Assembly (NCBI GenBank): GCA_000499405.2
Contig: HG738138.1
Span: 25,191,864 to 25,255,863 of the forward strand
Reading direction: 5' to 3'
Source: Onchocerca volvulus
Lineage: Eukaryota > Nematoda > Chromadorea > Rhabditida > Onchocercidae
Length of the DNA: 64,000 nucleotides
A program made the position numbers and the translations under genes. Under the pieces are notes generated by a model. The model was given only the letters and a program-made list of their open reading frames with translations, ran no database searches and was not told the DNA's origin. Positions 24,956 through 38,465 of the stretch are shown here, one piece after another (positions within the stretch are counted from its first letter, which is position 1; each line of letters opens with the position of its first letter).

Positions 24956-25657
24956 TTCAAGAATTGCTAGAAGTGCAAATATGACTTGTTGAATCGTTGA
25001 ATGAATAGGAAAGGAAGCAAACATATCTGTATGAAAAAGAAAAGAAGAATACAAATGGATGGATGATTATTGGACGACGACGATGATATGATTGTCGTTA
25101 AAAAAAAAAAAAAAAAAAAGAAAAAGAAAGGAAAAAAAAAAGTTATCAAACAAATGTAAAATATTTTTTTCCTTTCTTATTCATTTTAAAATTTTTAAGC
25201 AAAAATGATTATTTTTTAAAGTTTTAAGCAGCAATGATGTATTTAAAATTTGTAATTTGTCATTTTTATTATTAATAAAGAAAAAGCTTGAATGAAAAAC
25301 AAAATATATGTCGGCGGTAATTATTTTGAAATAATTAATTAGCTAAGGAATAATTCTGAAAATCGAAATAACCGCAAATATCATTTAATAGTGAAAATAT
25401 TCAAAATCATTTTTGTACAACAATTAGAATTTTTTGACAAATCTATTAGTCATTTATTTTTGATTGAATAAATTTTAAAAAAAGCAAAGCAATTGCTAGT
25501 TGAAGTTAAGAAAAATGACAAAAATGCGATTGAAGAAAAAGTAAACAAGTTAAAAATGTCAACAATTTTTAATAAATGATTTATAAAAGTTTTTTTTTTC
25601 CTCTTTCAATTATGATAAATATCTAAAATGTCTGGAAATATATATTGTTTGTTCATT

Positions 25658-25689
<32 letters not shown>

Positions 25690-28384
25690 CATATTTTAGG
25701 AGAAAGGAGAAATTAAATTATGATGAAAATTTCATTACATTTAGATACATAATTTTCTTTATAATATCTTCTTAAAAATATTATTAATTGACATTTCGTC
25801 ATTAATTATTAACTTTTATAAAATTATTAATAATAAAAAAAAAAAGTACTAATTTATCGCAGTTGGAAATATTAATGGTAACATCTCAAGACTGATAAGA
25901 TCAATTTGTGATTGAAAAATATAATCTTGAAAAATATTTGGAATACACAAATTTTTTAAAATTGAAATCATGATTTAAATTCTTATTGCATATGATAGAT
26001 AATGAATTCTAATTGATATGTTACAGACATTTTGATAGAATAAGATAAAAAATAAATTGGGAAAAAATTCAAAAAAAAAAAAAATTTTTTTTCTTTCGAA
26101 TGAAATAAATGATGAGAAATTCGACATCCGTTTATTTGTTGTAAATTCCAATTTATATATTCTATAATTTCATTCCGGGATCGAGATGAAATATGATAGT
26201 GGATTGTTTATTTCATTTAATAATATTTATTCATTTCAAAAATTTGATATTTATCGTGCCGATTAAAATCTTTTTCGCTTTGTTAATTTTGATTTCATTT
26301 TATACATATTCGAATTTTTCTTTATTACTCGCAAAATTGCTGCGACAAAAAATTTTCAACTGGTACATGTAGACGCCATACGAAGTGTGTGATGTCGAAT
26401 TCTTTCAATTTTCTTCAACGAATAGAACAAATTTTTCAATTCATTGTTACCGATAAATAATGATAATTTATATATTTTGGCTTAAAAAATATTAATTTTC
26501 TTCTTTTTTTTTTTTTTTTTTTTGTTTTTGAAATAAAGAAAATTAGCAAATGATCTTTGAGTTGTTAAAATATTCACAGACTGAAGACATTGGAATCGTT
26601 CAATTTTTTCTTTCGATAAGCAAAATCAAGTCATAGCGAAATAAATTTCTAACTTTATTATCTTTGGTAAAATATTATTTCATAGATAATTTGTTATGTT
26701 GAAAAAAGTTCGAATTGTTGAAAAAAAGCGGAAATTTGCAAAAAAAAAAAAAAATTTTCCATAAATTACCTTTTATTTGAAGCAGATATTTCAAAGTTAG
26801 ATGAAATAAAAGATTTTCCGCCATAGCATTTTTTCCAAATCAAAATTTTTCAACAATGACCTTTAACCTTTAGCTTTTATTCTTTTAATTCATTCCATTG
26901 TATAACGGAATGAAAAAAAAGTTATAGTCATAAAAGTTTAACATCATTGATTTTTTTTTTTTAAATTAAATCTAACATCATTGTTTTTTTTTTTTTTTAA
27001 TTATTTTCCTGAAATTCCTCACTTTTTAAATTACGAATCGAATTTTTAATTCAAACTATATATAATTATCAAATATATGAAACATCATTCAATATTCATC
27101 GTTATTATCATCATTATTATTATCATCATCATCATTATCATTATTAACACTAATTTTGAAAATTCCGAAATAAATATTGAAAACAAATTAATAATCCATA
27201 AAATTTTGCTTCTTTTACTAACTTTTTTTTTCCGATAATAAATTTTTTCGCATTCAAATCCATTCATGTTAATAATAAATTCATTTTATGTACATTTTAT
27301 TGACATGCATATGAAAAGTAATGCTTTATTTCCATATTTCTATAAGAAATGAAAAAAAAAAAAAAGAATTCAATTTCCAATTTTTATTCATCCATTTTCT
27401 TTCCTTTTCTTTTTTTTTTTTTTTTTTTTATTTTTTTTTTTTTTTTTTTTGAATTATTTGAACAACTTGAGCATAGAGCATTTCATCAGACAACCTAAAT
27501 TTATTATCACTATTAAATTTTTTTTTATTGCCTTTTCTTTCCTGATCAAATAAATGATTAAACGATCATTTTTGGTTTAATAAATATGAGAATTTTTTCT
27601 TCTAATTAATATTTTAATATTTTTTCTAAGCGAAAATTTCGGGAAAATTTAAAAAACAGAGCAGAAGAGATCCCTTATTGATTGATTGGTTGATTGAGGT
27701 TATAAATAATGAAATAATTTTATAAAATTAATTCCTTTGTTATTTTGCTATGTTTACGAAATATTTTGAAAAATGCATGCCAATTTTAGGCCAGAAATGT
27801 ATAATTGCCTAAAATATATAATGAAGATTAAAAAACACGAAAGCAATTCAATTCTTTAGAAGAAGAATTAGGTTATAAATTGAAAAAAAAAAAAAAAAGA
27901 AAAAACTTTTAAAAACTCGACCAATCCCTAAATTGACTCTTTTACACTTATTTTTGATTTTTATTTTGCTGTACGTCGTAAAAATTAATTTAGAATTTTT
28001 TCTTATGCTTATTTATTTTTTCCTTATTTTGTCTTTTTTATCAGCATCTTTTTCATATCATTGGAAACAAAATTTTTAAATTAATTAGAATTTTTATAAT
28101 TTTTTTTTTTTTATAAAATAAGACAAATTCAGAATGAAAATTTTCCTGACTTAATTCAAATTTGAAATTTTACTTGATTTAAGTTTTATTTACAATCATA
28201 TCCAGTTTTCATCTAAATTACGCTTTGTTTTTTGTTATAATAACATAATTCTTTATTTCACGAAAAAAAAAGAATATCATAATGATTCCAATACAAGAAA
28301 ATAAAATTAAATAAAATAAAAAAAACTTCAGATACAAAGAAAACAAAAAAATCTAATAAATATTAAAAACGAACAAAAACGAAT

Positions 28385-28650
28385 AGATTCGAAGTATTTC
28401 ATATAGATACGAAATAGAAAAGAAATCAAAAAAAAATTTTTTTCTCCTCAAAATGGAAAAAATTATATACAATAAGTAATAATATTTCATTCCACTACAA
28501 TTTTAATCATAATTTTATTTAATATATGTACAAAAAATGGAAAAAAAAACTAAAATTTTTCAATTCGAATTAAAGTCGAAAAAATTGTGAACAATAAGTA
28601 ATAATATTGCATTCGATTATAAATTTTAATCCTAGTTATATCTAACACAT
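28385..28650. repeat. Direct duplication with a period of about 120 bp
   Basis: ACAATAAGTAATAATATT, CATTCNA and ATTTTAATC occur in both copies (about 28440-28540 and 28560-28650). Confidence 0.7.
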
Positions 28651-29710
28651 AGATTATTTCTATTTTTTTTTTTTTTTTTGGTATAATGGAACAATTTTAT
28701 TAAAGAAATAATTAATGCAATATTAAACTAAAGAAAAGAAAAACGAAATTAAAATTAAAATTATGAAAAAACTAAATATTTTTGGTCGTTTACTGTTATT
28801 AAATTCAGATAAAAAAAAAAAAAAACTAGAAACAAAAAAACATTACAAATTGATTAGAACAGAAAAATAAGAAATAAATTATAAATGAAGGTAAGATAAC
28901 AATTTTTGATAAAAGAATAATTCATTTTCTTGAGCTTGAATATCAAGAAAAAATGTAGAAAAATCACGAAATTATTCAAATATATATATTTATTTTTCAA
29001 ATATATATATATTTATTATTCAAATAAATATCTTTTTCTTCGATTGCCAAAAATAAGGATAAAATTTTTATTTTAATGTTAATTTACTTCATTGAATTAA
29101 TAATTTATTTGCTTTACAACAAAATATTGTACTTTTATGACAATAAAAAAAAAAAAATGCGAATTATAAGAACAAAAATGTGACTTAAATACTTGAAATA
29201 AATTTCTTATCATTCATTTTTCAAACCGCAACTAATAATTAAGCTATCAATTAATTAATACTCATTAACAATAATTTCATTTGTAACCATAAAACTATAT
29301 AAATTATTTATAATAAGATTTTGAAACGAGCGATTTCTTCTGTTACCGTAATCTTTTTTATTTTCTACAGAATAGCTTTTCATTTATAAATTGAATATTA
29401 TTTATCGATCATCGTTGAATTTATAAAATCTGAATTGTTCTTTATATCAAACAGAAAATTTAAAAATATTTCCACTTTTCCTTTTTTTTTCTTTTTTTTT
29501 TTTTGTTCAAACTTATTCTTCTCATGCAAGCAATTGCATGGATTAAAATAGAACATATTAATCAAATAATTGATGAAAATAAAAAAAAATTAAATTGAAT
29601 ATAAACCAGTATTTGGGAATATTCTGTAAAATTTTTTTATTACAAAAGTTTGTTTTAAAATTTTGTTGAATAAAATTATTTATATTATAATGCAATTAAG
29701 AAAATATTGT

Positions 29711-29726
29711 TTTATTTTATTTTATT
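29711..29726 (-). terminator. Polyadenylation signals of the SK gene (three AATAAA)
   Basis: The minus strand has AATAAAATAAAATAAA, three overlapping AATAAA hexamers, about 56-71 nt beyond the stop codon. This is a normal position for a short animal 3' UTR. Confidence 0.6.
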
Positions 29727-29781
29727 TATGTTTTTGTTTTTTTCTTTTTTTTTTTTATAAAATTTCAAATTCTTGATATAT

Positions 29782-30004
29782 TTACACCTTAACATATTCA
29801 TTATCTGATTGTACCCATTGCATATCACCACTTTTTGGTTTATCAGTATCATTCGTATCGGTAGAAGTTTCTGTACTTCGGATCGGTTGTAGAGAACATG
29901 AAGGTAACAATGATGATGATACATTCGGTAATGTTGATTGATCGAATTCAAAATTTTCAATATTTGACATTTGTGCTTGATAAGATTGTTGTTGTGATGA
30001 TATT

Positions 30005-30048
<44 letters not shown>

Positions 30049-30186
30049 TTGTTGATGATGATGTTGTTGTTGTTTTAAGGTATATTGAAGTTCCATAATT
30101 TTTTGTGTCAATAAATTCATTTGTGTAATAAATTGACTTTGGGTACGATGCATTTCCCATAATGTTTCATGCATATCATTATGTAA
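29782..30186 (-). CDS. SK channel exon 15 (Q/H-rich C-terminus and stop)
   Basis: The acceptor is AATTTCAG. The exon enters in phase 0 and ends at TAA (29782-29784). It begins [20 protein letters not shown], an amphipathic helix where SK channels have a C-terminal coiled coil. It then carries a Gln/His tract (residues about 557-585, mostly CAA codons), a Ser/Thr-rich tail and the end DNEYVKV. The tract is a (TTG)n microsatellite on the plus strand at 30003-30081, so its length may vary between individuals. Confidence 0.92.
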
Positions 30187-33100
30187 CTGAAATTAAAATT
30201 TTAAATTAAAAATTAAAATTAAATTAAAAAATATATATAACAGAAATATAAATAAATATGATTGAATTATTCTATGTTAATCTTTTCTAATCAATAATTC
30301 AAAATTAAGCAACAAATAATTATTACCTTGCCAAAATCTATTAGCAAATTTCCACGTTCTTGCAATTTTCGTTGATCCCATTTGATGCGTCGAAATTCGT
30401 AAATAGCTTGCAGAAATCGTCGTTGATGTTGTCTTAACCGTAATTCATCCGTCTTGCAGCATGAATTCTTGTATTTATGAATAAACCTAAAAATATCATT
30501 CAGTTACAGTAACACTATTACAGTAATTGGATATAAAGAAAATAATAGTAATGAGTGTGTAATTTAGGAATAATTTTGCTTGAAATTTTCAAATTAATTA
30601 ATTTTTAGACTAATTCACTATTTTCAATTTATCCCTCCTTTTTAGCCACATTTTTCTTATAACTTTTTTTTTCTCTCTTCTTTTAATCAATTTTTTTTTT
30701 TTTTGCTATAAAAAATTTTGAAATAATTTCATACATATGAATTTCAATTAGAAAAGAAAAAAAAATAGTAAAAAGAAAGAAAAAAAAAAAAAGGAAAAAA
30801 CTGTTTATCAAATTAACCATGTTTGTTGAAGTACCAATGCAGCAGCATTTTTTCGTTGATTTGTAAGTTTCGAATCAGCCATAAAATTATTGACATGTTT
30901 CTCGGCTCGACTTAATTCTAATTTTCGTGATATCACAGCAATCAAAGCTGATGATACACCAGCACCCTAATATTAATTATCAATTAATGGTATAATTTCA
31001 AATCAAATTGTTCTATTACAATAAAAAAGAAAAATTTCAAGACTTTTCAATTAATGCTTAATTATTTGTTTATTTCATGTTAAATCTTAGATTTTAAAAA
31101 AGTACTATTTATTATTATATTTTTATTGAAAGAACAATTTGAAAAATTTTATAGAATGTTAGAAATGATGAAATAATCAAAAAATCGTTGTATTATAGAA
31201 ATATCTTGATATAAATAAGCTTTTTTAACTTTGCGAATTGCTTTTTATTTTCAAACCTATGATCAAATACAGAAAAAACGATAAAAGATATAGAAAAACT
31301 AGAGCTATATTGGTAAAACTTTTCCTATATTTAAGTATAGCTTTATTGTAGAGTGGTCAATCATTTTTTTAAAATTTTCCTCTAACACACTACGATTTTG
31401 AAAAAAAAAAAAAAAAAAAGTTAAAATTTTTAATTTAACTCCAACATAAGGGGAAAAGGAGAAAATGTCACTTTTTAAATGATAGCAAGCATTTAACATT
31501 ACAGCTACATTTTCAATTTGGTCACTATTAACTTTTTATGCTATATGTTGGCATATTTTAAATTATTTTTTTTGTTATTCTATGGCAATATGAAATAAAC
31601 AAACTTCTTTTTCGCTTTCTTAATATGTTGTAATTTTTTCTTTTTTTTTTTTCGCAACTATATGTTAACATTTTCGCAAATTGTGCTAAGTTGACATTTA
31701 GTAAACAAACTACCACCGTGTAAAGAATTAGGGTCAACCAGATTTTTCATTGAAAAATAGGACGATCAAATTCATCGCTCAAAGAAATTTCTCAGAGAAG
31801 ATTCGAAGAGCAGTCCATTCGATTAAACAGTAAAAAAAAGAAAAAAGGAAGGAATGATTAACTCTATTTGAATATTTTTGGATAATTGTTTGTCTCAAAA
31901 AATGTACGGAAAATAAAATTCTCCGTCAATCGATAAATCTTAAATTAGAACTATTCGTTTATGCCATACGTCGAGAAACTTTTATGATCAAGTTCCACTT
32001 GTAGATATATATAAATTGGAAATAAAAGTAGTATTAGATATATAAACGTATTCTCCTGATAATATCGATCAAGATCAATTTAGAATTATTCAAGAAAAGA
32101 GTATAGAACATGTTTGTTAATTTAAGTTCAAAGATTAAAAGATTTAAAAAATATCTATTTGATACAATTATTAAAAGGAACTTTAAAATATATGAAATGG
32201 AAAAATAAGAGAGTATATTTATTATATAAGTTTGGTAAAATTTGGAAAAAACTTTTATCATAATTTTAAAACATACCACAATGCCAGTTGTTATTGCTAA
32301 TGTTCGACCGCAATATGTATTTGGTACGATATCACCATAACCTATAAAATTTGAACAAATATTTAAATCACGAAAGAAAAAAAAAAGGAAAAGAAAGTAA
32401 AGAAAATGGAAGAAAAATAAATAAAACGAAGAAAAAATTGATAAAACATATTTACTGTTAAAATGCAAATTATCATAGATTTAGTTAATTAAAAGTTTTG
32501 GTTTACTCAAAAAAGAAATGAATAATTTCGAGCAAATTTATTATAGTAAAAGTACAGAAAAAAAAAATACAAATTAGTAAATATTAATTTATATTACATG
32601 CTGTTGCAAAACAATTATGACAAAAATTAAATCATGCAATTTACATAATTTAATATATGCTTGAACTTACCAACTGACATAAATGTAACCTGAAGTTGCA
32701 TTTTTAGAAAAAATAAATAAAAAATTACAACAGAACATAAAAACATTATATGCAAATAACTGATAAAATAAAATAATATTCGATATCGAACCTCTTGTAG
32801 TTCTCTTTCAAAATTTATTTAGCATTAAAATAAATTCAAGATTACTGAGAATTTTTTTCGGACCTACTTTAGGCTAAATTAACTTTTCGTAAATTTCTTA
32901 TTTCACATAATTTTTAGTTCTATTCTATTTGATTCACATAAAAATTTTATTAAATTAGAGAAAAAAAAAATAATAAAAATGTTTCTTACTATAATGAACC
33001 ATATTGAATTAAGATAATAATGCTTTGCTGATAATTGTCCATCATATCTGCAAAATTGGTTAATTTTGACAAAAAAAAAAAATGTAACTTGAAAAAAAGA

Positions 33101-36100
33101 AAAATATTCATATCAATTTCATATTTATCAATTCTGAAATTACTTAAAAATTTTATAATAACAATTATAAAAATTTTATATTCGTCAAAAAGATGAAATT
33201 TTAGAAAAAAATTTTTTTCTTTTTTAATGTAAGAAAATTTCAAAATTCTTGAAAAATTTAGTTGATATTAGTTGTAAATAGAAATCGTTTGAAGGAAAAT
33301 CCAAGTCATTTGTAAAAAAAAAAAAAAAAATACAAAAGTAGAAAGAAAAAAATCAAACATTTTGAATTTTTCTATTTTCAAAAAAAAAATAAATAAATAA
33401 ATAAAAATAAACATACCGTTCACATTGTGTAAACATCCATGACATACAAATCCAAAATGATACGGTAAATACAATTAATACCCTGAGTGGATGATCGGCC
33501 ATCATTGTTTTAATCACAAATCGAAAATCCATCGAAATCCGATTTAAAGCAGCTATTGAACGTGTTGCCGCATCCTGTAAAATTTTATGTAAAAATTTAA
33601 TAGCCAATATTTTGATTTTTTTTCCAAAAAAAGCCAAATTTTTGAAAATTCGAATTTTTGCTAAAATATATTTTGCAAAATTCATCAACAAAATTTGAAT
33701 ATTCAAATTATTTTTATTTGTTAAAAAAAAAAATTATATTTAGAAAGATAACAAATGTAATACTTTGTGATGGAATGCATTTCGGTGATAAAAATAATTC
33801 TTTTGAAAATTTTGCTTTTTATAATGATAATGAGATTTACTAAAGGTCAAAGGGTAATTTTAATGAAAATTTAATTAATATTGAGAATTTTTTTTGGAAG
33901 ACAAAAAGCAATGAATGATAAGCAAACAGCAATGATATAGCGAAGATTCAATTATTTCCAGAATCTAAACTTATTGATAATTTTATTGTCAAACAATCTA
34001 TATCAAAAATGAAAAAGACCTAAAATTGACCTGAAATTGGATATAAACAAAGGACGGAAGACTGACCTGAAATTGTTTGCTATGTAAAACCATAAATCTA
34101 CAAAAAAGATAAGCACGAAGAAACATTGGTACTGATAAAATGACATCAACAGGTACATCAACCATTGTAGCTTTCCTGCTATCTGGATGAATGTATGACC
34201 ATTGCATTATTCCAGTACCTGTAAAAATGATAATAAAATTTAAAAAAAAATCAATAAATTAAATTTAAGTATCGCTTAACAGATAAACAAGCATGTAATT
34301 GAATAAATTAGTAAATAAACAAATAAACAATTAGCTAGCGGTTTATTTTGCTATAGCAAATCTTCTGTTGCTAAATAAAAAGATTCAAAAAAAAAAAAAA
34401 TAAAAACTCAAGTTCATAGGTTAGATCGATTCATCTATTGAAATAGATTATCAGATAATCAGATCAAAAAACTTAATTGGTAAGTGTAAAATTAGAACTT
34501 TTTTTTTTTTTGGTTTATTACAGTTTATTTATTCTCGTTTCATAATTTGTTGACAAAATGGATCCGGATTTTTAATTTCAAATGGATTATCAGTATTATT
34601 ATTATTATCATTATCAATTAATCAGATCCAATAAACTTAATTAGTAAGTCTAAAATTATCAGTATTGTTATTACTATCATTATTATTGTCATTATCATTA
34701 TTATCATTGTCGTTTCCATTGTCATTATTATTATTGTTATTTAATCATTATTATTATCATTATCGATATTGTCATTTTTATCATTATTATTATCATTATC
34801 AATTAATCAGATCAAATAAACTTAATTATTAAGTGTAAAATTAGAACTCTTCTTTTTTCTATTTGGTCCATTATAACTTATTTATCCTTGTTCCGTAATT
34901 TATCAACAAAATTGATCCAGACTTTTCATTTCAAATTTCATCAGGTTGAAAAAAAAAAAAAACTTAATAAAAACCTGGAACTGGACAAATAGCACAAACA
35001 ATTAATTCAATAGCTAATTTAATAGCTCGTTCTGTTGTAAGTGCTACTCTCCAATCATCTGCGCCACTATCTATTAATGCCATTTTTACCTGAAATTTAA
35101 TTTTTACTTGAAATTTAATAAAATGAAAATTTAAAACTTTATTCTTTTACCGATAATAAGAATTTAATCATATTATAATTAATTCATTACGATAATATTG
35201 CAAAAATTCTTGTGCAATAATTTAATCATATTATAATTAATTATCATAAAAATCTTTAACGAGTTCAATTTTTAATGAACGAGAAATAAATTATTGATTT
35301 TCAAATTGATTAATTTTTAAACTAATTAAAATTGCTAATTAATTAATTAAAATTTTTAAAACAAGGAAATACATACTTCAATCGAATGATAATGAACTAA
35401 ACTAGCCATCAATGCAATTGTACATAATACACATAAACTTCGAAGTAATATTGAAATTGGATGTGTCTGAAATCAATCAAAAATGAAAATTTTTGATTTT
35501 TTAAATTAAATTGAATTACTATTAAAAAATATGAAATGAGTTAAATTTAAATTCGAAATATGAAAACTTGAAATATTCACAAAAGATAATTTTATCGATT
35601 GATAAGAATTTTTTTTTTTTTACTTTCATAAAAAATTTTCACAAAAGTAATTTTAATCGATTGATAATGATGCCAAAAAAAGGCGAATACTGGAATAATG
35701 CATTTCATTCGACCAAAATCAATACTGATATAATTTCAAATTAATTTATTGATAACAAATATTGCCATAATATCATTATAAATTTAATTTCAAGTAAATT
35801 TGGAAATATTTTTAAAAATATTACCTTATTGTAATCATTTTCTACATTTGTAGCGGTAATTTCGGAATCGATAATAACAAAAATAAGTCCAGCTAAGCCA
35901 AATGCAAGTGAAATTTCACAAATTCGATTTCGTTTAATGAAAAGTTGTTTCCGCAAACGACAACGCATTTTAGCTGTACTATCACTGAAAGAAAAAAACT
36001 AAATAAATCAAATTTTTTTTTTCGATTTTATTTTTTTTTATTTTTTCATTTTTTATTTTTTTATTTTTTCCTTTTTTTTTTGTTTTTTTCTTTCATTTTT

Positions 36101-38428
36101 ATTTTAACTATGAATAAAATTAGCTAGATAATTTCAACTAAAAAAAAAAAAAGTTAAAATAAAAAAAAAATAAAAGAGGAGGAAAAAATTAATTGAAAAA
36201 AAAAAAATTTTGTTTAAATTTATTATTAAGCTGACAAATAATTCTGTGAAAATTCGAGACTTCTTGCGAAAAAAAAAATGAGTAAATTTAATTATGAAGA
36301 AAACTTTGTGGAAAAAATTAAGAAATCAAAATGAACGTATAAAAAAATGAGAAATTGTGAAAAATAAATTTAATAAAAGTGATAAAAAATATGAATAAAT
36401 AATCGAAAACGAATATAAAATAATTGAATAAAAAGAAAATTCGATATAAAATTAGTTTAAAATTTATATTCCTTTTTTGACTTTTTTTTTTCTTAAGTGC
36501 ATTTAGGAAAATGAAAAAAAGAAAAAAATATTAAGTAAGAAATATTAATGTTGTTAATAATAATGATGATGATGATTATAGCTGTAATATTATCATGATT
36601 AGGATCACAAATTTTCATCGTAATTATTAAGATTAGATTTCTAAATTATTCCTATAATTAATAATAATAGTTATCCTTACTTATGATTAGTTGTCCTTAT
36701 CTTATCATTTAGTGATAACTTTTAGCATAAATTTCGTTTTTTTTTTGGAATTATAATAGATTTTCTTTCCTGAAATTTTGAAATATTTTGACATTTCATT
36801 CGATTTTTCTCTTTTTTTATAATACTGTAAGTATTGTAATCCTAATCATTCGTTATCATTTCGTTTTATTTTTAAGTCATAAAATTGGAAATATTAAAAT
36901 TCGTCAAATCTTTGGTTTTTTTTTTTTGAAAAAAATATTCCACTATAATTTCAATGATACAAGGATAAAAAATGAGCAAGTTAAATAAAATTCCTGAAGA
37001 AAAACGAAATCTGATAGCCGGAATATTTCATTGGACAAAAATATGCAAATATTATATGCTGCATCAAATTGCGAAAGAGAAATGAAATTCAGCTTTTTTA
37101 AAAATTTCGAATTTTATCATTTTAATCTAAAAAAAAAAAATCAATTTTCTAAATGAATATCTAGTATTAACTTTTCATCGAGAACACATAAGTTTGTTTT
37201 AAAAAATTAAAAATAAAGTAAGACAACTAAACTAATTTTTAAAATGATAAATCTTTCCCTCTCCAAAAAAAAAAAAAAAAAAAAAACACTGGTAAACTTA
37301 TAAATTGAATGATTTAATTTCAGAAAGTACTTTTTGAGAATACTCAAAAAGTTAAATGAGAAGCAAATATTTTGACTATAATAATTATAATTAATAATAA
37401 TAATAATTAAATAAATAACAATAATAAAAAATATTTTCATAGAAATTTTTTTTATTTTCTAAATAAAAATCAAATAAAATTACAAAAATTTAAATAAATA
37501 TTTGATTTAGCTTATTAAAATTCTGATTAATTTATTTTACAAAAATATAATTATAAATACTATACCGCGGTATGGCGCTATATGAAATCATTTATAATTT
37601 TTTTTTTTATTCTTTTTTCCTTTATTTTTTCTTTTTTTCTTCTTCCAATGTCTTCTTTTCGTCGTTTTCGTCGTTTTTGGCTTCGTTTTTTCTCCGTTTT
37701 TTTTGTTCTTTTTTTTTCTTTTTTGCAGTCCAAAAGTTTTGATTTGAAGTTTGTAATGAATCGTCAAAAATAATTTGTTGTTTTCTGATCGAGAAATATA
37801 TATTGTTCGCTTCAAATAGCTTTCATTTGATTAATATCATTCCGTATTATCTATGAAAATTTCATAATGTTAAAGCAAAAATTTTACATAAAATCACGCA
37901 AATTAAAATTAGTTTTGAAAGTTTCATTTCATTCGTAAGAACAAACACAAAAGAAAGTAAGATAATTCACGTTTCACGTAAGAAGAAAAAAAAAAAAATT
38001 AGAATAATTTCATGTTTCACGTAAAAAAATAACAAAACGATTAATTCATGTTTAACATAAAAATTTTTGACGTAGAAGACGCATCTTTGCTGAAAAATTA
38101 ATGATACAATTCATAGTACTAATTTGTGATAATATTGTACACTATAATGGAAATTAAATTTGATAATTATGATAAATTGGCATAAATTTAATGATTATGA
38201 TAAAATGATAAATTAGAAAAGAAAATAAAATTTTGATATACTTACGTGATATTTTTGAATAAATGCTTAATTTTTTGAATCAGAAAAAATTCACGTTTGA
38301 TGTGAAAATAAAAAAAACTTGAGATATTTCATACAGTAATATTTAACTTTTTTTTTTTTCAAATATTTTTCACACTAAGTATTTAGTGTTTTATGATCTT
38401 TTCCTCAATTATATTGGTTTGAAATTGG

Positions 38429-38465
<37 letters not shown>

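Larger units (their letters stand above)
24528..29700. other. Gene-free DNA downstream of the SK gene
   Basis: A+T-rich sequence with long poly-T tracts (25661-25689, 27411-27450), GAT/AAT-rich microsatellites and diverged duplications. I see no gene. It separates the SK 3' end from the TRIM. Confidence 0.65.

Noticed and set aside
29898..30160. Valine-rich plus-strand frame and threonine-rich minus-strand frame
   Set aside because: They are shadows of the CAA-coded polyglutamine tract in SK exon 15.
32034..32276. Extension of the filter exon into a longer hydrophobic frame
   Set aside because: The GTATGT donor at the end of exon 12 and the clean in-frame join to exon 13 show the extra frame is intron.
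33658..33843. 61-codon plus-strand open frame inside SK intron 8
   Set aside because: No domain, no splice context and background base composition; most likely chance.
33998..34066. C-terminal extension of exon 8 (VSLPS...)
   Set aside because: The frame passes through a GTCAGT donor. Joining to exon 9 gives the conserved [16 protein letters not shown] sequence, so the extension is intron.
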